NCBI GenBank assembly: GCA_001828645.1
Contig: MHZD01000274.1
Coordinates: forward strand, 1-12,981
Direction: 5' to 3'
Length of the DNA stretch: 12,981 nucleotides
DNA from: Planctomycetes bacterium RIFOXYC2_FULL_41_27
GTDB taxonomy: Bacteria > Planctomycetota > Brocadiia > Brocadiales > Brocadiaceae
The notes under the pieces were generated by a model. The model worked only from the letters and a program-made list of their open reading frames with translations, ran no database searches and was not told where the DNA came from. The position numbers and the translations under genes were made by a program. Of the stretch, positions 6,601 to 12,981 are shown one piece after another. The first letter of the stretch is position 1, and each line of letters opens with the position of its first letter.

Positions 6601-7951
6601 AACCCGTACCGGCAGCACAGACCTTGTTCATGGCAAAATCCACAATGGCTCCGTTTTCTAACCGTATAAACTTGGAGTCTTGTCCACCGATTTCAAAAAT
6701 GGTATCCACATTTTTATCCACATTCGCAGCAGCGGTGGCATGGGCAGTAATCTCATTTTTTGCAATATCGGCGCCGATAAAGTCGCCCGTTAAGTAACGA
6801 CCCGAACCTGTAGTTCCGGCGCCGCAGACAATTACCTTATCTCCCACCTCTAAACCCACCTCATAAAGACCTTGTTTCACAGCTTCAAGCGGTCTGCCTG
6901 CGGTCATGAGGTAACGCCTTGACAGGACATTTTTATATTTATCAATAACGACAATATTTGTACTGATCGAACCCACGTCAACACCAACATACGCCTCGAT
7001 CTTTTCATTACCAACGATGGAATGGGTGTTCTCTACGATTTTGTAATTATCCGAGTGAAGAGGTTCCAGGTTCGATGGTTTTGCACTGCGGTTTCTCAGG
7101 TATTCTTCGATTTCTTTGAATCCCAGGAAGGGCGAATGAATGCCCTTATCCATAATTGTGAATACTGAACCGATAGCCCCCATTACATTATAATATTTTG
7201 GAATGATCAGTTCGCCCGGTTTGAGTTCCAAAGTATCTTCAAATGCCTTAATCATACCTACATTCGCTGCAACCCCACCCTGGAAGACGATAGGTTTCAA
7301 AAATTCCTTTCCCTTCCCGATGTTGCTCTTGAAATTCCTGGCCATAGCATAACATAGACCCGCTACAATATCATACACAGGCGTACCTTCCTGCTGCAGG
7401 TGGATCATATCCGTCTTGGCAAATACACTGCAGCGACCGGCAATGCGCGGTGGGTTTTTGGATTTTAACGCAAGCTCTCCAAATTCTTTTTCTATGGCAA
7501 CACCAAGTCTCGTAGCTTGTTGATCTAAAAACGAACCCGTACCTGCGGCGCACATGGTGTTCATTGAGAAATCTGAAACCTTTGTCTGTTGTGTGGAAGC
7601 ATCGCGCTCAATAAGCATAAGCTTTGAGTCCTCACCACCGATTTCAATAATGGTGTGAACCTCAGGATATAAGGTCGTCGTGGCCGTACTATGAGCTACA
7701 ACCTCATTGATAAAGGCAATGTTCATTAATTCAGACACGAATTTTCCGCCGGTTCCTGTAATAGCTATGCCGTCGATATCGTCAATATGGGTTCTGTTAA
7801 AAATATCTTTCAGTACCAGGAGAAATGTTTCTACCGTTTGACCATGTGAACGGACGTAGTGGTTCTCTAAAATTTCCTTACGTTCGTTGATTAATACCGC
7901 CTTTACGCTAACCGAGCCTATATCCAACCCAATATACTTTTTTTGAGACAT
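3677..7951 (-). CDS. Giant CoA-dehydratase activase: two ASKHA ATPase domains plus HgdB-like Fe-S region
   Basis: A 1424-aa cytoplasmic protein of the BadF/BadG/BcrA/HgdC activase family. Related activases couple ATP hydrolysis to injection of a low-potential electron into 2-hydroxyacyl-CoA dehydratases, benzoyl-CoA reductases or double-cubane-cluster proteins. Domain 1 (about 5-270) has DIGSVSVKAV, EIGGEDSK, cluster cysteines C134 (MCAAGTGSFL) and C174 (GRCSVFAK), and FQGGVAAN. Domain 2 (about 320-575) repeats these with C445 and C485. A Cys4 motif follows (C602, C605, C609, C628), then a DUF2229/HgdB-like region with C720 (ETCFPIK), C863, C933 (FGCGPDSF), IDEHSSDVGAITR (957-969), C1087 (GPCRFGQY) and C1344 (FHCMPGT). 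The in-frame GTG at 7975 is rejected for the ATG at 7951, which gives MSQKKYIGLDIG. The last 12 residues are encoded by a repeat. The substrate is unknown. It lies between leuC and leuD. Confidence 0.88.
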   Translation of the reverse strand: MSQKKYIGLDIGSVSVKAVLINERKEILENHYVRSHGQTVETFLLVLKDIFNRTHIDDIDGIAITGTGGKFVSELMNIAFINEVVAHSTATTTLYPEVHTIIEIGGEDSKLMLIERDASTQQTKVSDFSMNTMCAAGTGSFLDQQATRLGVAIEKEFGELALKSKNPPRIAGRCSVFAKTDMIHLQQEGTPVYDIVAGLCYAMARNFKSNIGKGKEFLKPIVFQGGVAANVGMIKAFEDTLELKPGELIIPKYYNVMGAIGSVFTIMDKGIHSPFLGFKEIEEYLRNRSAKPSNLEPLHSDNYKIVENTHSIVGNEKIEAYVGVDVGSISTNIVVIDKYKNVLSRRYLMTAGRPLEAVKQGLYEVGLEVGDKVIVCGAGTTGSGRYLTGDFIGADIAKNEITAHATAAANVDKNVDTIFEIGGQDSKFIRLENGAIVDFAMNKVCAAGTGSFLEEQAEKLSVSIKGEFSKRALSSCCPSHLGERCTVFMESDLNHHQQRGTSKDDLLAGLSYSVVLNFINRVVEDRKIGDTIFFQGGVAANRGVKAAFEKVTGKKVIVPPQHDIMGAIGSAIIAMEERTWEKSRFKGFDLRHKRYELTSFVCKDCSNICEIRQVNIEGENPLYYGSRCGKFDDERSLKKGKHLPRLFRERKDALFNTYKKNKPDQPIGKKIGIPQVSTFYDLYPMWKAFFIELGFEVITSSDTNKDIIYNGVEVITAETCFPIKVAHGHVVDMLDRDIDYLFLPSVVNLTHSSPRLTHSYACPYVQCIPYLVNSAIDFKEKRFTVLSPVIHFEYGEEFVNKTMRQIAKNLGRTGETVEQAIRAAREALKTFNKTLEARGQEILGKLGENEKAFVLISRSYNGCDTGMNLGLPEKLRDLGILTIPLDFLTLDIEEVSHDYPNMYWKTGQKFLTAARIIARDKRLYPLYITNFGCGPDSFITKFFTKELGGKPCLTIEIDEHSSDVGAITRCEAFIDSLKNVKPTSNGKKLRDDTPIHTLAEKKKRMIYIPYMCDHGRMIAASMRTHGVLAEALPMANKQSIDIGRKFTSGKECYPAILTTGDIVKKALSPDFDPEASAFFMATASGPCRFGQYNKFHRLVLDGLGFSNVPMYTMDQGENYGEDTKNLGTHFRKLAWNGIMYIDLLQKLQRETRPYELNKGEVDAVYETFVKKAEIALEKHQSLVEPARKARDVFANIKVDRSKPRPLIGVIGETYVRCNEFANNFLARSIERLGGEAFIPPFSEWINYIAHCRRESCLFEKDYKGFFGEFISDIVQRYDAYRLTQVFKGRIRHFLKDASIKALIRKGKPYIDDSYKGDPVLSMGKAIEYVEEGFDGIVNAIPFHCMPGTVVNGVLERFQRDYHGMPCLKLSFDGQEQTNEETRLEAFMHQAYQRMECRLNSKKHGVVRHKQKDAAGSRQLAAGRR
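3684..3715. repeat. CTGCC/CTGCT repeat overlapping the activase 3' end
   Basis: The plus strand reads CTGCCGGCTGCCAATTGCCT followed by GCTGCCTGCTGC, a quasi-repeat of 7-bp CTGCC-type units. On the minus strand it encodes the last codons of the activase (AAGSRQLAAGRR, residues 1413-1424). A similar short string (GATTGCCGAAAGCTGACTGC, 12306-12325) lies upstream of thrC, suggesting a dispersed family. Confidence 0.45.
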
Positions 7952-8026
7952 TGTTTTATCCACTCTCTTCCTCACTTATTACATAACCTGAATAAATATA
8001 TTTGATAGTTTAAATTATTCGTACGT

Positions 8027-8114
8027 AGTCCCCCTTAAGAAAGGGGGATTTAGGGGGTTGTGTTTTTCTGGGCAATTTTACAACCCCCTTTATCCCCCTT
8101 TGCTAAGGGGGACT
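8027..8114. repeat. 88-bp C/G-tract palindromic element
   Basis: Two 35-bp arms (8027-8061 and 8080-8114) are near-perfect inverted copies, differing at five positions, around an 18-nt loop. Each arm contains its own inner palindrome (CCCCCTTAAGAAAGGGGG on the left) followed by a GGGGGTTGT/ACAACCCCC block. The arrangement is typical of dispersed palindromic or MITE-like repeats found in many bacterial genomes. It lies in the leuC-activase spacer, where read-through RNA would form a very stable stem. The rest of the spacer (7952-8026, 8115-8185) shows nothing recognisable. Confidence 0.75.
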
Positions 8115-8185
8115 TTTACGATTCACACTCTAAAAAACTGCTTAAATAAAATGAAAATTCCCATATAATTAAACATAAATTTACC

Positions 8186-9454
8186 TCAATTCTTTACCGT
8201 CCCACCAGGTGGTGTAATCTTTCCCATAATGGCAGAGGCCGCCGCAACTGCGGGACTGCACAGATAAATCTCGCTTCTTGGATGTCCCATACGACCGACA
8301 AAATTACGGTTAGTCGTTGACAACGCCCGTTCACCTTCCGCCAGGACTCCCATATGTCCCCCAAGGCAAGGCCCACATGTCGGTGTGGAAACCACCGCCT
8401 CGGCATCAATAAACGTCTCAATCAATCCTTCCTGTAATGCCTGTTTATAAATATCCTGAGTCGCCGGGATAATAATAAGCCGAATGGAAGGGTGTGCCTT
8501 TTTCCCTTTAAGGAGTTGTGCTGCTATTCGCAGGTCTGAAATTCTTCCATTAGTACAAGAGCCTATGACCACCTGATCGATCTTAATGCCAGAGACTTCG
8601 TCCACTGGTTTTGTATTTTCCGGCAGACTGGGGAGGGCTATTTGGGGCGAAATCTCGTCGGCGTTGAATTCGTAGGTTTTAGCATAATTACACTTGGGGT
8701 CGCTATGATACATCACATATTTTTTCGTTACCCTGCCTTTTATATATTCTTCAGTATTTTTATCGGGGGCAATAATGCCGCTCTTAGCGCCGGCCTCGAT
8801 CGCCATGTTGCACATGGCAAAGCGGTCATCCATTGGCAGTTGGCTGATAGCGCTTCCTGTAAATTCCATCGCCTTGTAAAGGGCGCCGTCTACGCCGATC
8901 TTCCCGATCGTATAAAGAATCAAATCCTTTCCTGATGTCCAATTTTTAACCTTGCCGTGAAAAACAAATTTAATCGATTCAGGTACCTTGAGCCATACCT
9001 TTCCTGTAGCAAAACATGCAGCAAGGTCGGTACTTCCAACACCTGTTGAAAATGCCCCAAGCGCACCATAGGTACAGGTATGAGAATCGGCGCCGATTAC
9101 AAGATCCCCAGGTGCCACAATCCCTTTTTCCGGAAGCAAGGCGTGTTCAATCCCCATCCGACCGATCTCAAAGTAATGCTTCAACCGGTGTTTTTCAGCA
9201 AAGATTCTTAGGGATTTTGACTGTTGGGCAGATTTAATGTCTTTGTTGGGGGTAAAATGATCGGGGACAAGGACTATCTTCTCGGGATCAAAAACATTCT
9301 TGATTCCTGCCTTTTCGAATTCTTCGATAGCAATAGGGGCGGTAATGTCATTGCCCAGGCAGATATCCACATTTGCGTAAACGAATTGCCCCGGAGACAC
9401 CTCTTTGAGCCCGGAATGTGCAGCAATGATCTTCTCTGTTATTGTCATTCCCAT
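8186..9454 (-). CDS. leuC: 3-isopropylmalate dehydratase large subunit (aconitase family, HacA/LeuC2 type)
   Basis: The 422-aa large subunit carries the catalytic [4Fe-4S] cluster for isomerising 2-isopropylmalate to 3-isopropylmalate. Cluster cysteines are C300 (IGSCTNGR), C360 and C363 ([10 protein letters not shown]). Other family signatures are PDHFTPNKD (64-72), [13 protein letters not shown] (121-133) and [11 protein letters not shown] (382-392). The length of about 420 residues points to the archaeal-type LeuC, matching the 163-aa LeuD. The ATG at 9454 gives the usual MGMTITEKI start; an in-frame ATG two codons later is possible, and neither has a clear Shine-Dalgarno sequence. Its partner leuD is 4.7 kb downstream, past the activase gene. 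Related activities (homoaconitase, dimethylmalate dehydratase) share these motifs, so leucine synthesis is likely but not certain. Confidence 0.93.
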   Translation of the reverse strand: MGMTITEKIIAAHSGLKEVSPGQFVYANVDICLGNDITAPIAIEEFEKAGIKNVFDPEKIVLVPDHFTPNKDIKSAQQSKSLRIFAEKHRLKHYFEIGRMGIEHALLPEKGIVAPGDLVIGADSHTCTYGALGAFSTGVGSTDLAACFATGKVWLKVPESIKFVFHGKVKNWTSGKDLILYTIGKIGVDGALYKAMEFTGSAISQLPMDDRFAMCNMAIEAGAKSGIIAPDKNTEEYIKGRVTKKYVMYHSDPKCNYAKTYEFNADEISPQIALPSLPENTKPVDEVSGIKIDQVVIGSCTNGRISDLRIAAQLLKGKKAHPSIRLIIIPATQDIYKQALQEGLIETFIDAEAVVSTPTCGPCLGGHMGVLAEGERALSTTNRNFVGRMGHPRSEIYLCSPAVAAASAIMGKITPPGGTVKN

Positions 9455-9540
9455 AGGTTGTTCTTAACATAGCAGTATGTTTCGCTTCTCTCGCAAAACG
9501 TAAGCAACTGCGGATAATTGTTATTCAAACGAATAGAAAA

Positions 9541-9846
9541 TTAATTTTCTGAAAATCGTGTTCGATTCCACGACTTTAAGAATAAAGGGTCTTGTAAATA
9601 TTTCTCATGGCACTTGGTACACAAATCAAAACGGAAGGTCTTATATTCTCCGTTTTCCAACATCTCAGCAGGATCAGCCGCATCATCCCTCTCGTTCTCT
9701 TCTTCCATGTCCTCGATTTCTTCGTCCATATCGTCGTCCATCTCCATAGCGTCACATGCGGTATAGACCTCAATCTTCACCACATACCGAGTATCTTCGT
9801 CTGCCAGCAATGGTTTTCCGCACATATCGCAGGTATAGTGCACCAT
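9541..9846 (-). CDS. Small acidic zinc-ribbon-like protein, function unknown
   Basis: A 101-aa protein with two CxxC knuckles, C6/C9 (YTCDMCGK) near the N-terminus and C76/C79 (DLCTKCHEKYL) near the C-terminus. They probably bind one zinc together in a split ribbon. Between them is a highly acidic linker (about 34-60, mostly D/E with Met). The segments flanking the linker, RYVVKIEVYTACDAMEM (20-36) and YKTFRFDLC (68-76), look conserved; I recall similar hypothetical proteins from planctomycetes, but that is memory and not a search. GGAGG sits 7 nt before the ATG, so translation should be good. Only 45 bp separate it from the end of htpX, suggesting one transcript. No signal peptide or membrane segment is present. 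It could be a regulator or an interaction module. Confidence 0.8.
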   Translation of the reverse strand: MVHYTCDMCGKPLLADEDTRYVVKIEVYTACDAMEMDDDMDEEIEDMEEENERDDAADPAEMLENGEYKTFRFDLCTKCHEKYLQDPLFLKSWNRTRFSEN

Positions 9847-9891
9847 TCAAGTTCCTCCAAGTAAATTACCATTTTTAAAACACACTCTTTG

Positions 9892-10740
9892 CTAAACCAT
9901 TGCCCTGAGTCTCTTGATCCGTTCTTCGATGGGTGGGTGAGTGCTAAAAATCGTAGCAAACGAACGACCGCTTAATGGATTTACAATAAACAGATGTGCA
10001 GTCGTCTGGCCTGCGTCCATTGGTCTAATCATCACTGCCTGTTGTAACTTTTCAAGGGCATTGGCCAGCCCCAGTGGATTTCCAGTCAGGAGTGATCCTC
10101 CCTTATCAGCAGCATACTCCCGTGAACGGGAGATAGCCATCTGAATTAAAAGAGCAGCAATAGGGGCTAAAATAGCTAAAAATAAAATTGCAAAACCTCC
10201 TCCTCTATTATCTTCTCCATCACCCCTTCCACCATAACCACCAAAGATTGCCCCCCATCGGGCCATATTAGCCAGCATCATGATAGCGCCTGCAATGGTT
10301 GCCACAACCGTTGAGATAAGGATATCCCTGTTCCGGACATGGGCTAATTCGTGCCCCAAAACACCTTTGAGCTCTTCACGTGAAAGGGAATTAAGCATTC
10401 CCTCGGTAACTGCAACAGCGGCATGACTGGGATTTCTCCCCGTTGCAAAGGCATTCATGGCATTTGTTGGAATGATATACGTCCTGGGCAAGGGGATTCC
10501 GGCGCGTGTCACTAATTCCTTGACAATCCCATAATACGTCGGTGACTCCTGATCAGATACTTCCCTTGCACCGTACATCTTAAGTACAATCTTATCGCTA
10601 AACCAGTAACTGAAGAAATTCATACCCATCGCAATAGCAAATGCATATATCGCACCCTGCCTGCCACCAAACATACTGCCAACCCAAACAAGGAGCAGAG
10701 TTAATGCAATTAATAATACGGTTGTCTTAAAATAATTCAT
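9892..10740 (-). CDS. htpX: Zinc metalloprotease HtpX homologue (M48B)
   Basis: A 282-aa integral inner-membrane protease thought to degrade misfolded membrane proteins alongside FtsH. Zinc site: HELAH (H130, E131, H134) with third ligand E208 in [10 protein letters not shown]. Two N-terminal membrane helices (about 6-22 and 28-46) and two further hydrophobic segments (about 143-160 and 182-203) match the family layout. A glycine-rich loop (about 167-182) lies between the last two. The C-terminal [18 protein letters not shown] (261-278) is the conserved M48 ending. AGGAG lies 9 nt before the ATG. A consensus promoter and an A/T palindrome precede the gene, and the zinc-ribbon gene follows. 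No CIRCE-type heat-shock operator is visible. Confidence 0.96.
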   Translation of the reverse strand: MNYFKTTVLLIALTLLLVWVGSMFGGRQGAIYAFAIAMGMNFFSYWFSDKIVLKMYGAREVSDQESPTYYGIVKELVTRAGIPLPRTYIIPTNAMNAFATGRNPSHAAVAVTEGMLNSLSREELKGVLGHELAHVRNRDILISTVVATIAGAIMMLANMARWGAIFGGYGGRGDGEDNRGGGFAILFLAILAPIAALLIQMAISRSREYAADKGGSLLTGNPLGLANALEKLQQAVMIRPMDAGQTTAHLFIVNPLSGRSFATIFSTHPPIEERIKRLRAMV

Positions 10741-10800
10741 ACTTTACTTCTCCTCATATTTATAGGTGTTTACAGAAATTTTGAGGAAGGATTCAACAAG

Positions 10801-10819
10801 AATAATAAAATTTATTATT
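10801..10819. promoter_or_regulatory. A/T palindrome in the htpX leader
   Basis: AATAATAAA (10801-10809) and TTTATTATT (10811-10819) are perfect 9-bp inverted arms around a single base. The site would lie about 25-40 nt into the RNA made from the promoter at 10849-10876 and 60 nt before the htpX start codon. It could be an operator for a dimeric regulator or a small RNA stem. A/T richness means chance cannot be excluded. Confidence 0.35.
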
Positions 10820-10848
10820 TCTAAATGATTCCGTACTTCCAAAAAATT

Positions 10849-10876
10849 ATTATAAGTACAGCTTACTTTTTGTCAA
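10849..10876 (-). promoter_or_regulatory. Consensus sigma-70-type promoter for htpX
   Basis: On the minus strand TTGACA (10876-10871), a 16-bp spacer and TATAAT (10854-10849) give perfect hexamers. It points at htpX, with a predicted start near 10842 and a leader of about 100 nt. It lies in the thrC-htpX spacer, so htpX need not depend on thrC transcription. It is the strongest promoter-like sequence I saw in the window. Confidence 0.7.
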
Positions 10877-10906
10877 GGAATTTAATCTGTGGTGGTTTGT
10901 GGATTT

Positions 10907-12247
<1,341 letters not shown>

Positions 12248-12342
12248 CTATTTCTCCTCCCCAAAAACCCCGTGAACTTTTAAGCAACTTTTACCATTCA
12301 ATCCTGATTGCCGAAAGCTGACTGCTGAAAAATTGCGTTTTT

Positions 12343-12371
12343 ATTATAGGCAGGAAGACTTATAATTACAA
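12343..12371 (-). promoter_or_regulatory. Likely thrC promoter
   Basis: On the minus strand TTGTAA (12371-12366), a 17-bp spacer and a perfect TATAAT (12348-12343) point at thrC, with about 90 nt of leader. A second TATAAT on the plus strand (12361-12366) overlaps it and faces the divergent gene, but no good -35 element precedes that copy. The 207-bp divergent gap otherwise holds only a short repeat-like string (about 12306-12325) and an orphan TTGACA at 12412. Confidence 0.55.
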
Positions 12372-12451
12372 GTAAAATGTGCCTGCTATGGACATTGAAA
12401 GTATTTTAATTTTGACAAAAATCATACTATTTTGATAGGATGCTGAGCATT

Positions 12452-12871
12452 ATGTATTTACAAAATATTTTATCGAAAATTTGCTCATATCTTCCTAAGG
12501 TAGACGGACAATCAATCAAGCAGGAGTTCAAACATGCCTTTAGTATTGGAACGTCTCATGAAAATACAACATTGAGCGAAAAAGAACTCGCCGTTATTTT
12601 GAAGCTGGTGGCTGTAATCCAAAAGAGGAAACTTACACTTCCTGCCACGATGTTTCTTGAATGTGCGCAACCGCTCAATTATATTGGAAGCCAGATGATG
12701 GTATTTTCCAGACCCTTCTTAACCTTTTTCTTTACACCCGCAGAGTATGACATATTCCAGGGTATACTTGAAAGGCGGGAAGGTATTAAAAGGATTATCG
12801 AGGAAATAGAAAAAGCAACAACTATTCACCGCAAAGACGCAAAGAGCGCAAAGGGGAATCTGAAGTGTTAA
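12452..12871 (+). CDS. Conserved-looking small protein of unknown function, upstream of a MutL-like gene
   Basis: A 139-aa protein from the ATG at 12452; the frame also has an ATG at 12440. The upstream ATG has AGG directly against it, with no usable spacing. The 12452 ATG has AGGA 11 nt upstream, so it is preferred with moderate confidence. The most family-like segment is LPATMFLECAQPLNYIGSQ (63-81), followed by a hydrophobic stretch (82-94) and an EYDIFQGILERREGIKRIIEEIE helix region split at about 98-120. I do not recognise a named domain. A similar small gene beside B12-mutase accessory genes is my recollection only. The last 15 residues (125-139, IHRKDAKSAKG..) are encoded by an interspersed repeat, so the ancestral protein probably ended near residue 124. 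It is followed by 43 bp and then the MutL-like gene on the same strand, suggesting an operon. Confidence 0.7.
   Translation: MYLQNILSKICSYLPKVDGQSIKQEFKHAFSIGTSHENTTLSEKELAVILKLVAVIQKRKLTLPATMFLECAQPLNYIGSQMMVFSRPFLTFFFTPAEYDIFQGILERREGIKRIIEEIEKATTIHRKDAKSAKGNLKC
12825..12856 (+). repeat. Interspersed CACCGCAAAGACGC repeat inside a gene's 3' end
   Basis: TTCACCGCAAAGACGCAAAG continues as AGCGCAAAGGGG. Its first 12 bases equal those at 921-932, and it resembles the ends of 3521-3649. Here it lies wholly inside the reading frame of the small plus-strand gene and encodes its C-terminal tail. Confidence 0.65.
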
Positions 12872-12914
12872 AAAATGAGGACACACTTTCAAAGGAAATA
12901 GAGGAAATCAAAAT

Positions 12915-12981
12915 ATGGACGTTATCATTGCTACAGATTGTGGCAGTACCACGACCAAGGCCATCCTGATTGAAAAAAAGG
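12915..12981 (+). CDS. ASKHA-fold protein, likely MutL/GlmL-type mutase accessory protein (cut by window end)
   Basis: Only the first 22 codons are present: MDVIIATDCGSTTTKAILIE and two lysines. DCGSTTTKAIL is the phosphate-1 loop of an ASKHA-fold ATPase. The exact wording fits the MutL/GlmL family (GlmL accompanies the B12-dependent methylaspartate/glutamate mutase) better than the DIGS form seen in the activase of this window. GAGGA lies 9 nt before the ATG, a good ribosome-binding site. The small unknown gene upstream is probably in the same transcript. A 2-hydroxyacyl-CoA dehydratase activase is the main alternative, and the remaining sequence would decide. Confidence 0.7.
   Translation, partial: MDVIIATDCGSTTTKAILIEKK

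Noticed and set aside
7952..7975. A GTG start at 7975 for the activase
   Set aside because: The ATG at 7951 puts the family start (MSQKKYIGLDIG) in the expected place. The eight extra residues add nothing family-like.
12412..12440. TTGACA at 12412 as a promoter for the small plus-strand gene
   Set aside because: No acceptable -10 hexamer lies 16-18 bp downstream, and one there would run into the start codon region.
12865..12981. An overlapping plus-strand frame starting at GTG 12865 that runs through the MutL-like start
   Set aside because: It has no family resemblance, ends shortly before the window edge, and overlaps a well-supported start with its own ribosome-binding site.

Overview
The window looks like a chromosomal stretch of an anaerobic bacterium with a repeat-rich genome. 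My best guess is an anammox-type planctomycete (Brocadiales) or a similar anaerobe. This is inferred from four things: a giant Fe-S activase of the 2-hydroxyacyl-CoA dehydratase type, a flavodiiron O2/NO reductase, archaeal-type LeuC/LeuD, and a small acidic zinc-ribbon protein of a kind I associate with planctomycetes. No rRNA, tRNA, CRISPR array or intact transposase is visible.

Eight complete genes lie on the minus strand. In transcription order they are: thrC (plant-like threonine synthase), htpX (membrane protease), a 101-aa zinc-ribbon protein, leuC, a 1424-aa double-ASKHA CoA-dehydratase activase/HgdB-like protein, leuD, fprA (flavodiiron protein) and an OGG1-type 8-oxoguanine DNA glycosylase. 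At the right edge the strand switches. Two plus-strand genes start there: a small protein of unknown function, and the first 22 codons of an ASKHA-fold protein resembling MutL/GlmL, the accessory protein of B12-dependent mutases.

Functionally the window mixes amino-acid synthesis (threonine, leucine), radical Fe-S dehydratase chemistry, oxygen/NO and oxidised-DNA defence, and membrane-protein quality control. htpX and the zinc-ribbon gene are only 45 bp apart and probably co-transcribed from a consensus promoter. The leuC-activase-leuD stretch is unusual because the two subunits of one isomerase are separated by a 4.3-kb gene and by repeat-filled spacers.

The spacers hold several kinds of short repeat. 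These include an interspersed family (CACCGCAAAGACGC-like) in about six copies, a long G/C-tract palindrome (8027-8114), a MITE-like element with 19-bp inverted ends (1135-1290), a possible group II intron 5' fragment abutting a double hairpin (1291-1484), and an inverted element between the activase gene and leuD. Repeats have run into coding sequence and apparently supplied the C-terminal tails of the activase and of the small plus-strand protein. The 719-bp gap between fprA and ogg consists largely of such repeat material. I see no convincing new multi-gene defence or metabolic system. The best leads are the leuC/activase/leuD arrangement and the repeat-derived protein tails.
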